This document shows positions 14,501-25,300 of a stretch of DNA of 64,000 nucleotides, piece after piece. The notes under the pieces were generated by a model. That model was not told the origin of the DNA, ran no database searches, and was given only the letters and a program-made list of their open reading frames with translations. The stretch lies in contig NC_134949.1 of NCBI RefSeq assembly GCF_965638725.1, positions 114,135,378 through 114,199,377 of the forward strand. The letters are read 5' to 3'. The stretch comes from Aptenodytes patagonicus. Taxonomy: Eukaryota > Chordata > Aves > Sphenisciformes > Spheniscidae. The number at the start of each line of letters is the position of its first letter. The stretch's first letter is position 1. The position numbers were made by a program, and so were the translations under genes.

Positions 14501-17500
14501 CTATTTAAACTTATTCAGAACAGATGCAACTCTCTGCCTTACCAGCATCTGGTCAACATAGTTCTTCAGTATTTCTGCAACTTTTCTGCAGTTTTCAACA
14601 GCAGTTATGTAATTCACAGTTGTAGCACCACGATTCCAATCAACTACAATGAGATTAATATCCTCTGAAGACAGTAAAAGCTCCTTTATGTCACCTAGCC
14701 ATGCCGGTGGAGATCCTGTTGGTCTGAAGCCGTGAATAACAAAGACAATTTTCCTGGAGGTATTAAAGTACACAGATGCAGTAACATTATGTTCAATGAG
14801 TCTCTCAGAACAATTTGGATTTTCCCTTGTGTATAGCAGTAGCTGGACATGCAGTTCTGTCCCAGACAAAGCATTGCCTATATTAAGATCTGTAAATTCA
14901 GGACATTCTTCCTCCTCATCTGAAAAAAATGAAAATGTTAGACAGTCATTCGATGAGTTAGACCACCTGCAATACCGCCTCTTCACTTTTCTTTCCACAT
15001 TTTTCCACTAACAGTGAGCAACTTCCTTTTTCTTCACTCCAGACCTTTGCAATAAGGTGCCAGCATGTGCACTGAACAACAAGGACACACAGTTTAACTA
15101 ATGACTCTGCAGATACCACTATGCTCCTCTGAACCCTTCAAATACAAAATTAACCTTTCCAATTGTTCCCGAACCATATATTTTCTCCATAACAAACAAA
15201 AATTAGTAGTCAGTGTTGATAAGAGCCTTTGCTTAACCACCAAATTTAGGTTCTCAGAATTTTTTCACAACTGGTATATAAACAGGAAGACTGCTGTGGT
15301 TGTTTCTTCCTCTTTTGGCCAGGGTGTCAAAGTTGCCAATCCTTAGACCTTATTGTTTGATCTAGCAATAAGAAACGGTTGCCTGACAGTACGGGGATGA
15401 CCCAGAACCCTCCCCTAGTTTTGGATCACTGTAAGGACACCATTACCAAGGAACAAAGAAAGAAGAAACAAAGGATCCTGTTCTGAGTTTGAAAAAATAA
15501 GAATCTGTAAGGTCAATGTATGTAATGGCACAAGAAAAAATGTAGTATTTGGCATTTCTGTGCTCAGACAGTTGTAGCATACAAGGTTAAGCTGTAGATC
15601 ACTCAGGATCGGCAAGAGGATGGAGATTTTCAAAAGAGTCCAAAAAGACTTAATTTTTCCCGTGTGCTTATCAACATCAAAAGTTAATGCTTTAAAAAGT
15701 ATCCCTTGGCTACTGAGGTCACATTGTGTGGATAAGCCACTTCAGGATTCTGGGCACAATGCTGACACCTGTCACAGTTCTTCTGTATGGCCTCTTCACC
15801 TTCACTATGCTGTTAGCTGGCGTATGGCCAAAGAAATCTGGGCCAACCTCTTGACTTCTAGTGGGCTATGCAACTTTATACAAGGCTTTTGTCTGATATT
15901 TGATGGCACCTTTCTCAATTTTCCTGTCATTAACAACTTTGTGAAACAAGACTCAGTCAACTTCAAGAAAGAAAAAGTAGGAAGAGAAATAGTACCTACT
16001 CAGTTCCTTAAAAAATAATAAAAAACTAACTTGAATTTCTCAAAATTTTTGAGTTACAGGAGAGGCAGTTCTAGCGCTTCTCCTTTTCCCAGCAAGCGGC
16101 TAGCAGGCAGAACTGAATCCACCACATTTGCACATCTGAGACGGACAGTGAGCCCTCACCAGTTTATAAAGCTGCGAAGGGCAAGTGCGGGGGGGTTGCA
16201 AGGCATCTGAAAAATGTATTTGATACTATAGTGCAGATCTAAACAAAGCTAAACAATATGAATCACAGCACTTAAGATGCAGTAAAGATGTGGTGAAGAC
16301 AGTAACTCGCTTAGGGAGCTAGACCAATCACCTCTAGGCCAAACCATGTATCTACAATGACTAGACCAGTCACTTCTGGACTGGACATCACAAAAAATAA
16401 TGGGTATTTGCAAACCGGAACAGGGTTGAAGTTACAGAGTGTTAGAAATGGCCTGAAACTTCCTGTCTCAAATCATCCACACAAAAGTTTCATTCCTATC
16501 ATCACCTTACGACAATAGCTACAATTATTATGTCTAGGAAAAGTTAGAATTACCTATATTTCAAAATAAGTATCACTGACCTCCTCATTTTGACATTGAA
16601 TAATTTAAGTAACTTTTACTGTGATTACTGGACACATTATTAACTAACTAGTGGTACAAGAAGGCAACTCAGTTTCATTGCTGAGACTTATCCAAGAAAA
16701 AGTTCTAAAATTAAGAGCTATTCAGCTGCAGTTGCCTTGAATTTAATGAAAATGGTATTCAGGAACCCAGTAAAATGTCATACATGTGACATGCTACTGA
16801 GATGTTAATATAATGTGTCACATTTAATCCCTAGTTTTCATATAATGATATAAGACAATAAAACTAGAATAGAAATTCTGTTACACAAATGTCATATACA
16901 AAGCTAAATGATAAGAAACAGCCACTTCATTAAATTTTTGCTATTCAGATTCAAAGCTACAACATGAAACTCTTCCATTTTTGCCTAATACTGTTCTTAA
17001 ATCAAAGTTTAATCACTGATCCTTATAATTCACTCCTACATATCTAACATATAAAAGATTCATGCTAAGATATTGTTGAAGTGTTCCTCCATACCATTTA
17101 AATGTTTTGATTTCTTATCATTTGATTGGTAGAAATAAGAATTAATTCTTCTAAAGCCAGTGGAATGACAGTGACATAAAGCAGAGACACAGTCTGGTCC
17201 ATGGAATTGAGAAATCGATCACAAGGAAATTATTTTAACTGACGAAACCTATTTACTAGCTGGGAAATGTCAAAGGGAAACAACTCATTTACTTATGGCT
17301 CTGAAGTGACAGCAGTTATTCTTTGAAAAGTAAATAGAGAAAAAAAGAAAAGATGATGTCTTTACTGTGGAATTAGATAAGTACTATAAATAGATTTATA
17401 GATTTAATACTTTGAATTGTTTAGCGAGGAGTCATTGCGGGGAGGTTTTTCAAACTCCTATTTCTGATTGATTACTGGAAGGAATACCCAGCCGCCCTTT

Positions 17501-18124
17501 GCACACGCTTGTGGGAGTACTCACATACACTTTTCTGCACAGTCAGAACATAAAGATAGGCATTGGGCAGTTACATATGCAGCTTAACTCAGTTAATATG
17601 CAATTTTAACTTTCCTGTGTACGTTTGTAAGCATTTAAGTACCTTCGGTGGTTGAAAAGGGGAAAATCTTAAGTGCACGCTGACTTTTTTTAACTAAATT
17701 TTACTATTTAAAGCATAACACATAACTTGAAAACCTGTCGACCTATCAAATCAGAAACAAAAAATAAACTTAGGTTAACATGTTAAAACTATTTCACAAT
17801 TACCTCTTTACTTTGTACAAAGTGCACATACCTGAGTGTGTCTCTGTGCAAAGTACAGCCAGAGATAAAGTATCAGGCTTTGTTCTATTTACTTTAAAAT
17901 GAAAGCCTACGCCTCAGTTTCAAAGTCATCAAATCCTCTTTACTAATTGTCTGCTCCATTAGGCATAATTCACAAAGTTTAATCTTCTGGCCAATTTAAA
18001 TGAAGGAATATTCATTTTTTATGCTTCAATAAAGCCAAGAGACTACATCGCAAAGAATAAGCTAGCGGTTCTTACCTGATTTCACCCAGTATACCAAGCA
18101 GATGAAGAACCACCATTTCAGCAT
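2423..18124 (-). CDS. LIPI: Lipase member I (membrane-associated phosphatidic acid-selective phospholipase A1), 9 of about 10 coding exons
   Basis: Pancreatic-lipase superfamily PLA1 that releases lysophosphatidic acid from phosphatidic acid at the cell surface (family knowledge). CDS exons on the minus strand: 18076-18124, 14543-14919, 12788-12896, 10102-10203, 8544-8627, 7223-7390, 5549-5641, 2973-3084, 2423-2596. They join in frame with consistent phases and give about 422 residues, so with a short last exon the length fits the roughly 460 aa of human LIPI. Visible: signal peptide ([13 protein letters not shown]), nucleophile elbow GVSLGAH with Ser157, Asp181 in GLDPAGP, His249 in KCDHQRS. 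The lid between the two cysteines is only 12 residues, as in PLA1-type members and unlike triglyceride lipases. No stops or frameshifts. LIPI is preferred over its paralogue LIPH because RBM11 and ABCC13 follow, as on human 21q11.2. Confidence 0.93.
2973..3084 (-). CDS. LIPI: LIPI exon 8: C-terminal beta-sandwich, first part
   Basis: Encodes [20 protein letters not shown] and continues to EMNR, matching LIPH/LIPI C-terminal strands. Acceptor TTTTGCAG, donor GTATGT. Phases 1/2. Confidence 0.92.
5549..5641 (-). CDS. LIPI: LIPI exon 7: end of catalytic domain
   Basis: Encodes [20 protein letters not shown] then [11 protein letters not shown], the family motif that closes the lipase domain before the PLAT-like region. 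Phases 1/1. Confidence 0.93.
7223..7390 (-). CDS. LIPI: LIPI exon 6: catalytic histidine and cysteine-rich loop
   Basis: Starts after an AAG acceptor (GAAG|GACTTCAG). That start is required by phase and gives [12 protein letters not shown] with triad His249. A nearer CAG seven bases downstream would break the frame. The exon continues with [18 protein letters not shown] and ends in SCPVLG at GTAAG. Confidence 0.92.
8299..8333. repeat. Perfect 14-bp inverted repeat with 7-nt loop
   Basis: Arms ATTCCATCATACCA (8299-8312) and its exact reverse complement (8320-8333) surround an AT-only loop, inside a TA-rich stretch of a LIPI intron. Confidence 0.9.
8544..8627 (-). CDS. LIPI: LIPI exon 5: start of the short lid
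   Basis: Encodes [20 protein letters not shown] followed by GCPQTVFS. The cysteine of GCPQ opens the lid loop. The IDFYPNGG motif is shared by LIPH, LIPI and PLA1A. Phases 1/1. Confidence 0.94.
10102..10203 (-). CDS. LIPI: LIPI exon 4: catalytic aspartate
   Basis: Begins with the split codon of GLDPAGPSF, which carries the triad Asp181, and ends at [10 protein letters not shown]. Phases 1/1. Confidence 0.94.
11144..11206 (+). mobile_element. CR1 LINE 3'-end fragment
   Basis: Matches the conserved 3' end of avian CR1 (GTTGGACTCGATGATCTTAG and so on) and finishes with the octamer-type terminus ATTCTATGATTCT. It is a short 5'-truncated copy in a LIPI intron, antisense to LIPI. Confidence 0.85.
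12788..12896 (-). CDS. LIPI: LIPI exon 3: catalytic serine
   Basis: Encodes [19 protein letters not shown] and onward; GVSLG is the GxSxG nucleophile elbow with Ser157. Phase 0 in, phase 1 out, with an ATAG acceptor and a GTAAG donor. Confidence 0.95.
14543..14919 (-). CDS. LIPI: LIPI exon 2: N-terminal lipase domain
   Basis: 125 codons from DEEEECPEF to DQML, flanked by TTTTTTTCAG and GTAAGG. Contains the oxyanion-region motif VFVIHGF and the strand [10 protein letters not shown] that are diagnostic of the pancreatic lipase fold, plus NxT/NxS glycosylation sequons (NVTAS, NTS). Confidence 0.95.
18076..18124 (-). CDS. LIPI: LIPI exon 1: start codon and signal peptide
   Basis: ATG at 18124-18122 opens [16 protein letters not shown], a short basic start followed by a hydrophobic stretch typical of a secretory signal. 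It ends in phase 1 at a GTAAG donor (complement of 18071-18075). The split codon with exon 2 gives Asp, matching the start of the mature protein. Confidence 0.82.
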
Positions 18125-21100
18125 GTGGAAATGGAGAAAAGCAATACGTAATATCCACGGACAAGTGGCAAATCTAGTGTTTCCTTATAGTATGCTAGAT
18201 TTCCAACCTAACTGAATGCCACTAATGAAGTAAGTGACACGTAGAGGAGGAAGCAGAAAGCAAAGCTCTATTCAAGCTTCTGCAATTCATGACTCCTCCT
18301 ATTGAATGACTTCAGTATGTAGGGTGGTTTCTCGTCTTTAAGGGTTGTGGCTGTTTTTTAATCTATTTCCCTCTCTCTTTGGCTATCAGCAGATTTACAT
18401 GTAAGCCATCGATGTTATGTATTACTGACAACTCTGTTACACGCGTGGAATTTAGGAAGCAGAGTAACTAGAGGTACATCACATTACAGACCCACCATGT
18501 GTCTTTTTAAAAGCGTGTCACTCAACTGCAATTAGAGGCGCTGGGACGGCCAAAAGAAACTTAGAACAAAAAGTCATTTGGTGACAGAAGAATTTTTCTG
18601 TAAGAACTTGAAAATAATTCTGAGAACTGTACCTCCATGGATTATTTTTGCACAAAATTATCTTCTGAGCTTTTTCCAAGGAGTCATTCTCTAATCTAAA
18701 TCCATAGGAGGTCTGTGAAAGCACTTATACGGGAGAGAGATGGAGCTTAGAGCCACACAAATCTCACTCAGACACTGACTTGCTAGGTGTTTTGGGTATG
18801 TCACTTAATTTTGTTCCCTCCGTTTCCCAAACTATAAAAAAGATGAAGAAACATTTATTTTTGTGAAGTTCATTTATTTACAAACCAATTCACTGGGTAA
18901 ATACAAGAGGTCAAACTTCAGTTTCTTAGAGTTCACAGTGAGGCAAAGAGGCAGATAAACTCTGCATTATTCAAGTGAGACGTCTGGACGCTCAGTTTGC
19001 CTATATCTGGCCCCCAATTATTTCCCCTGCAGGAGAAAGAAAAACATACCATAACCACTCAAATATGAGGCAGATGCATCCCAGGAATGTTTTTTGCATA
19101 GCATATCCTTCACAGTGCTTCTAAACATAAGGTCTCCTTTTCCTTCCACAACAATTAAGGGGGGGGGTGGGGGGTTGTTTCTTTACTTACTTTTAAGTGA
19201 TCGGTCTCTTCAGCTGGCTTGATGATTCTGAGCAGCTCAGCAAAGCTGTGCTACACAAGTTTCTGCAGTGGATAGTCTTTAGGAGGTCTCTTCAAAGTCC
19301 TTTCCCCTTTGAATGCAGCCACAAGGAGAAGAAGATGCAGTATGTCTACTCGTATGAAAATCAACTCAGCTTAACCGGTAAGCTTTTATTACTTTTTTGC
19401 TTCCATTTCTCAAATTTGTCACCCTATTCTCAGTAAAGTTCACTAAGGCAGCTCTTGTTATGCCTTTGCATTCCCTCTTCATCTCAAATCTTTGACACGT
19501 TGCCCAACCATTACTGTAAAAGCACAGCCCTACTGACATTACATATTACTTAGACCAAGTAATGGTATAGTGTCAAGTTGGCTCTTTCCCCTCCCTACTT
19601 TTTACCATAGATTACTGTTATAGCAAAAACTTAGTGCACCCAAGCAACCACCAGTTAGGCAGCCTCAGCACGCACTCAGTGTGCAATACGCATTCATATA
19701 CAAGTTAAAGCATGGAAAGCTCAACACCACTAAAAACAAACCGGCAATGGCCCTAGTAAAACATCTACCGTGCTTATCCAAGAGCCAATCGTCTGATCTT
19801 AGAAGAAAACCTTACATATGTACCTTTACGTATACCTAATGCCACTAGTTGTGAATAAATACACTTGTTCTTTTACACATGAACGGGAGAAAAAAAGGAA
19901 ATTTTAAGTTCCCTCTTGAACCGAAAACCAGTAAGCCCAGCTCACATGTAAGTAAAGTACAGTGCCACCCATGTCAATAGAATGACCCATGAAACAGTTT
20001 TAAAGCCCTCTGAAACCAGTGTCAGGAAAGGACTCCCTTACTAAATGGACGCCCAGAAAGTTTTGCGGTATTAATCAGGATGTTGAACTAGTGCCTGTTG
20101 GACTCACCTCTCTGTGGTATGACAAGGGGACTTTGTTCACCAACAGTGGCACTCACGCCACTTAGAAATTCATAAACCTTAACTACCATTACTATTTACA
20201 CTATAGTTTCTGCTGACATCCCACTGACAGGTAAATCCTTCAAGGTGACTCTGAGTTTCAAGTACACTGTCACAGATGCGAGACCCTCAAAGTTCAGGCC
20301 CTGCCCATCCCACTTTGCTGCATATTGTTAAGTCCACTGCTTTTCTCACAAGGATACACTTCTCGTACTGAAATTCAGAGTTACCTGCTCCAAAAGTGCC
20401 TTATGCAAACCAGTGGAGGATGCCGGCACTGCCTCTTCAGGACTTTGACTGTCCCCCACAGCGCTCAGGACCATAGCAGTAGTACCTCCTGAACAAACCC
20501 TGATGCTTTTTGGGGAGCCCACAGTCCGCCAGCTATTAAAAAACCCTCAAGACTGGCCAAGTATTCAAGTTGAAAGAAAAATGTAAAAACTTCATTTTAT
20601 TACAGTACAAGATTACTATGATTTACAGGTAACAGGATGGCACTTTTACAAATCAGTTTACCCCCCAAAGTTTCTGATGAAATAACAGCTAAAAACATTA
20701 CAGCACGGTTTTCAAGATTAAGATCGAATTCTTACGCAAGACTCAATATCCTGATCCGTGGTCACATGTAAATGTATTTCCCCTTCTAATCTTCTCTCTA
20801 CCCTCAAGGATTTTGTAATCTTGGGAAATCCCATTCTCATAGCAATTCTTGTAACAATTCTCATTTCTCTTATGAATCAAGCCACTTCTCCAGAAAAATT
20901 CCTCTCTAACCGCTGGCTTAAGAGCACTGCTCCCTTTCAGGCAAGATGAAATCACACTTGGCTTTTGCAATGCAGTATGTTAAACTATGAAAAAAAGCTG
21001 TCTAAAGATTACAAAGGGAAAAACCCTGACTGGCTGGAAGAAATTTAAGACTCATTAGGTATTCTACACTGAGGCTTATAATTCCTGTAAATTGATAATC

Positions 21101-21830
21101 CCTTTCTAAATAGACTTCACGAGTCAGTAACTAAGCCTCCATTTGAAAATAATGGGCATTGAGGCAAAGCACACCATCTATGCTTGGGGAAGAAAAAAAA
21201 TTAATATTTTTCACATTGCTGCCATCAGGATGACTCCTGAAAACGTGCTTCTTTGTAAAACACCACCTTAAAAATATATACTGAATGTTAAATGTGCGTA
21301 CGTGCTTGAAACCTGTTTGTAGCAACCACGCGACAGTGGGTTATAATGCGGGCATAACTTCAGCTTTAAAGACAGCAATCATATTCCAGTTCTTTTTGAA
21401 TCTTGAAAGACGTACAACATCCGACACTTTACCTGTGTATTCTATTAGTAACTATCACAACGCTTTATCATACTGACGACTAGAACACTTGAGGGCTTTA
21501 AAGGCTTTTGAAGTCTTTGTCACTCGGCCCTACTCCAGCAGCTGCAGCATCCACCTGCTCCACAGGCTGGCAAGGGGAGAACAAGGCGAGAACAGGTCTG
21601 TTCTCGTGTGGTCATGCCCTTTTCTCCCAGCTCTTCCCTTCGCTTGCAGTTTCACGCAGACGAGAAGGAAACACTCCAGGGGCACACACACGCTTCTTCC
21701 CGAGGCCACCTTTCTGTACAATACACGCTTCCACTGGCAGGTCTGACAATAATGATCTCTTCCTCCGGTCAGCAGGGGAAACGCAGAAAAGAAAAAAATA
21801 AGACGCCTCTTAACGCGTTGAAGCTCCCCA
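18125..21830. other. Intergenic spacer between divergent LIPI and RBM11
   Basis: No coding exon recognised. Contains a G-run at about 19158-19173 and AT-rich single-copy sequence. LIPI shows no CpG island at its 5' end, so any 5' UTR exon or tissue-specific promoter for it would lie here unseen. Confidence 0.5.
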
Positions 21831-21970
21831 CAGAATAACGGCACTAGCGAGCGCCTGCCCCGCCTGGCACCAACTCGCCGCACGCTCAGCGTCTCTCAAA
21901 AACGCTATTAAACAAAACGTAGGCCTTGCCGCAGCTACGATAACGCCTCCAGCGAGACCTACGCCCACCG

Positions 21971-22015
21971 CGTTGCGTTGCCTTGCGTTGCGTTGCCTTG
22001 CGTTGCGTTGCGTTG
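21971..22015. repeat. Pentanucleotide tandem repeat (CGTTG/CCTTG)9
   Basis: Nine 5-bp units in the order CGTTG CGTTG CCTTG, repeated once, then three CGTTG. This gives a partial 15-bp higher-order period about 210 bp upstream of the RBM11 ATG. Confidence 0.92.
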
Positions 22016-22101
22016 CCTCCCCTGTCCCCTCACAGCTCGGCGCCCCCGCCTCTGCGCGACGCTCCTCCCCTCACACGAAGCCCTCCGGCAGCCCGCCCGC
22101 C

Positions 22102-22140
22102 CGCGTTGCTAGGACACCGAGCCCGCTCCCTAGCAACGCG
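22102..22140. promoter_or_regulatory. 12-bp inverted repeat with RFX X-box-like half-sites
   Basis: CGCGTTGCTAGG (22102-22113) and its exact reverse complement CCTAGCAACGCG (22129-22140), separated by 15 bp, 85-125 bp upstream of the RBM11 start. GTTGC-TAG/CTA-GCAAC resembles RFX half-sites. The geometry is seen directly; factor binding is inference. Confidence 0.6.
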
Positions 22141-22225
22141 CCCCGCCGCGCAACGCTTTACGGCAGCGGCGGCGCTTGCCCCATCTCCTCCCTCGGTGGT
22201 ACGCGGCGGCGGTGGCGGCGCCGCC

Positions 22226-22327
22226 ATGTCCTCGCCGGGGCGGTCCGAGGAGGCGGACCGGACGCTGTTCGTGGGCAACCTGGAGAGCCGCGTGCGGGAG
22301 GAGATCCTCTACGAGCTCTTCCTGCAG
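22226..22327 (+). CDS. RBM11: RBM11 exon 1
   Basis: 34 codons, MSSPGRSEEADRTLFVGNLE to ELFLQ, ending at CTGCAG|GTGGAG. Contains RNP2 and the first RRM helix. Confidence 0.96.
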
Positions 22328-25300
22328 GTGGAGGGCGGGCCCCAGGGGCGGGACGGGGCCGCAGGGCGGAGGCCTCGGCGGGCCCCAGCCGGGCGCGGCG
22401 GCCGTGTTGTCCCCGGGGCCGGGCAGGGGCGAGACGAGGCCCCGGCGCTCTGGGCTGGGGAGCGGCCGCGGCAGCCTCCGCCGCAGGAGCGAAGCGCTGC
22501 GAGCGGCCGGAAAGCGCGAAGCCGCCGGCCGGCCGGGGCCGGGGCCGGGGCCGGGGCCTGCCGGCAGCGCGCCGCGGGGTGCGGCGGCCGGAGCCGGCTG
22601 CCCGCAGGCCACAGTGCGCGGCCGTCCGCGGGGGCGGGAGCCGGAGCCCTTCTCGTATTCCGCCTGCTGGCGACTGCCGCTGCTGCCCCGTCACCCTCGG
22701 CGCTGCGGACGGGAGCGGTCCCTGTCCCGCCCGTCTCCCCTCCCTCGGTTTTGTCTCCTCCCGGCCGTGCAAGTTTTGGTGCCACCGATGGGCCCCACGG
22801 TAGTCAGGAAGTTAAGTAATTTAAAGATGTCTTTAAAATCCCCAAGGAAAAAATCTTTTTACGCTTTCTTTAATACATTCTGAGCAAGAATTTTTTGATC
22901 AATAAGTTGCTTAAGAAAAACCAGTCTAAAACCTGAAGGTGCATCGAGCAAGGTTGAAACTGTTAACAGTGCGAGAGGCAATAGGAAGGAGCTGCAGGTG
23001 GGGCTCTGGACTTTCACCTACAAATGACCTTCATATCAAAATGGTTTATGTTTTGGTGCTTGAGAAGGTATTAAAAATTCCATTGGTGGGGTTTTCAGGG
23101 AGGTGGTGGGAAAATAATAGCTGGACCTGTTTCAAACCTGAGCTTAATTCTCTTTCTTTGGAAATAAGGTATGCCCAGGAGGAAAGAAAACGGCGAAGAC
23201 AGAAAATGTTAAAGACACTGACTTGGCTTCAGTTTTGATTTCATATGGACAGCATCTCTGGCTAAGCCAGGCTTCTTAACCTCAAAGTAGTAAGGAAAAG
23301 AGGGGGAGAATATGGAGAGCAGGGAGCATTGTATCACTAATGCGAGCATCAAATTTCAAGATGCATTGACAGTAGTTGCTGATTATGGGCTTTTCCTGAA
23401 TTTGTTTGTGGTGTGTTTGTTTTGTGGTTTTGGTTTTTTTTCCTCCTGGTGTGATCCAGTCAGCCTCTGTCAAGCTAAAAGGTCCCAGACTCTGACTGGA
23501 CAGTTTAGCTGATGGTATGGTGATAAACTTGCTTCTACCAATCCACTAATTTCCCCCAGTCTCAGAATGAACCTTGCTTCCTTCTGGTGAGTTTACAAAA
23601 TAAAGAGTGCAAAAAAAGAGGTGGGCAGAATCATCTGTTCTCTTGCTATTTCATTTGCTAATCAGAACTATTTCTACTCACCGGTTTTATTCCACCGATT
23701 AATCTGATATTTGTCTTGTTAACTAGGTAAGACCTCAGCGTGCTACCCCATTTGCACTGAAAGGCCTTTTTGTTTGGTATATTCTAGCCCTTTGGGTTTT
23801 TAGCTGTTCCCATTTCTTTCTAACTTTCAGTTTTTAACTTTTCCCTAAAATTAGCTAAGAAAGAGTTGTTTCTTCTTCTTTTCTTTTTTTTTCCTTATTT
23901 TCTATGCAGTATTCCTACCTGTTTCCAATACTAAACAGTAGTCTGCTGTTTAACTGTAAATGTTAGGTTAAGCAAGCTTATCTTACCAGGGGACATGAGT
24001 AATACCATACAAATTCTGGTACAAAAGTGATAAAAATAAGCGGATGCTCTCAGAATGCAGTTTTGCATGACGCTTCTGCATAATCTGCAGCAGTCATCCA
24101 ACTGCAGACTTCTATCTGGGTCTTTAGGTCACCCCAATAACACCTACTTAGCTTTTCCTTCTCTTCATCATGTTCTCACTCAGGTTTCTCTGTCTTTGCT
24201 GCAACAGCATATGCTTCTCATTGCAGTATCGTCCTTTCTTGGAAAGTATACAGTTCAATATTCCTGCTGTGGCATAGTCCTAAAGATGCACTCCTGACCT
24301 CTCGCTTTTCCCCCATCAGATAACAAGCAAGTATCCATTACTACTTCTAAACTATGAATATTTTTATTTATGAACAGGAAGACTACATATTTGAAAGACT
24401 GATCTGCAAAGGACTTGAGTTCGTTGCTTCTAGTTCTTGAAGAACCAGATCCTCCTCGTTAGGCCAATAATAATCTGAAGATACGTAGTTTTTTTAAAAA
24501 CTGCAGTGTAGTGCAGAGCAACAACAAAAATGCCTTAAGGAGCCAACTCGAGCAAAAATAAATGTGTTCAGAAGCTTCCTGAATGCCCTTCTGTAAAAAC
24601 AAACAAACAAACAGACCCCAAAACCCCAAACAAAAACAAAAAACCCTCCAAAACAAACAAAAAAAAAACCCAGCAAACTTCAAGATATTTGGAAAGACAA
24701 GATCAACATTTTGAAGATTCCCTGCACAGGACAACCTAGGTAGTATCCATTGCTGTATAGCCTGATCACCCTCTGCACCAATAATAATAAATGGTACATT
24801 ATTTTTGATCCTTTGTGTTTGTCTATATGACTTCCCTTTTCACCAGAGCTGGGGGGTGGGGGTGTTTCATTTTTCAGCAAAAGCATCTTACTTAATTGAA
24901 GATTAGTTTATACACAGCTGGCAAAAGCATACAGCAATCCGACATTATTATCACAGATGACAATCTTTAATGTCTTCACTCTGACAACATGGAGGGTATA
25001 ATAAGGGAGATGGCTTCACATCACTCTGAATGCTCACAGCAGACAAACTGCAGATTTATTGTTTGACAGTAATCGTTGAAAATGCAGAATAATAAAGTAG
25101 ATTACTCCCTATGGCTTATTTTCTTCATCCGAGCATATGCCGTGTGTTTATTTGGAATGTTTAACTGTTTATGCAGTTTAATTGCTGTAAAGCTGTTACG
25201 AGTTAACTTGCGTTTGCCTGAAGCTATAGATGACTTCTGAGCGACTTTTACTGAAAAGTACATATTGCATCAGCAGTAGTAGTGGAAGCCGGTTCTACCG

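Larger units (their letters stand above)
21830..22780. promoter_or_regulatory. CpG island, RBM11 promoter and exon 1
   Basis: Sharp rise in G+C and CpG against AT-rich flanks, spanning the RBM11 start codon at 22226. It holds a CGTTG tandem repeat, an X-box-like inverted repeat and a GGGGCC repeat, annotated separately. No clear TATA box lies close upstream of the ATG, as expected for a CpG-island promoter. Confidence 0.85.

Noticed and set aside
22158-22819. Long open frames on both strands across the RBM11 CpG island
   Set aside because: High G+C removes stop codons; only the frame starting at 22226 has a family match and a splice donor after 34 codons.
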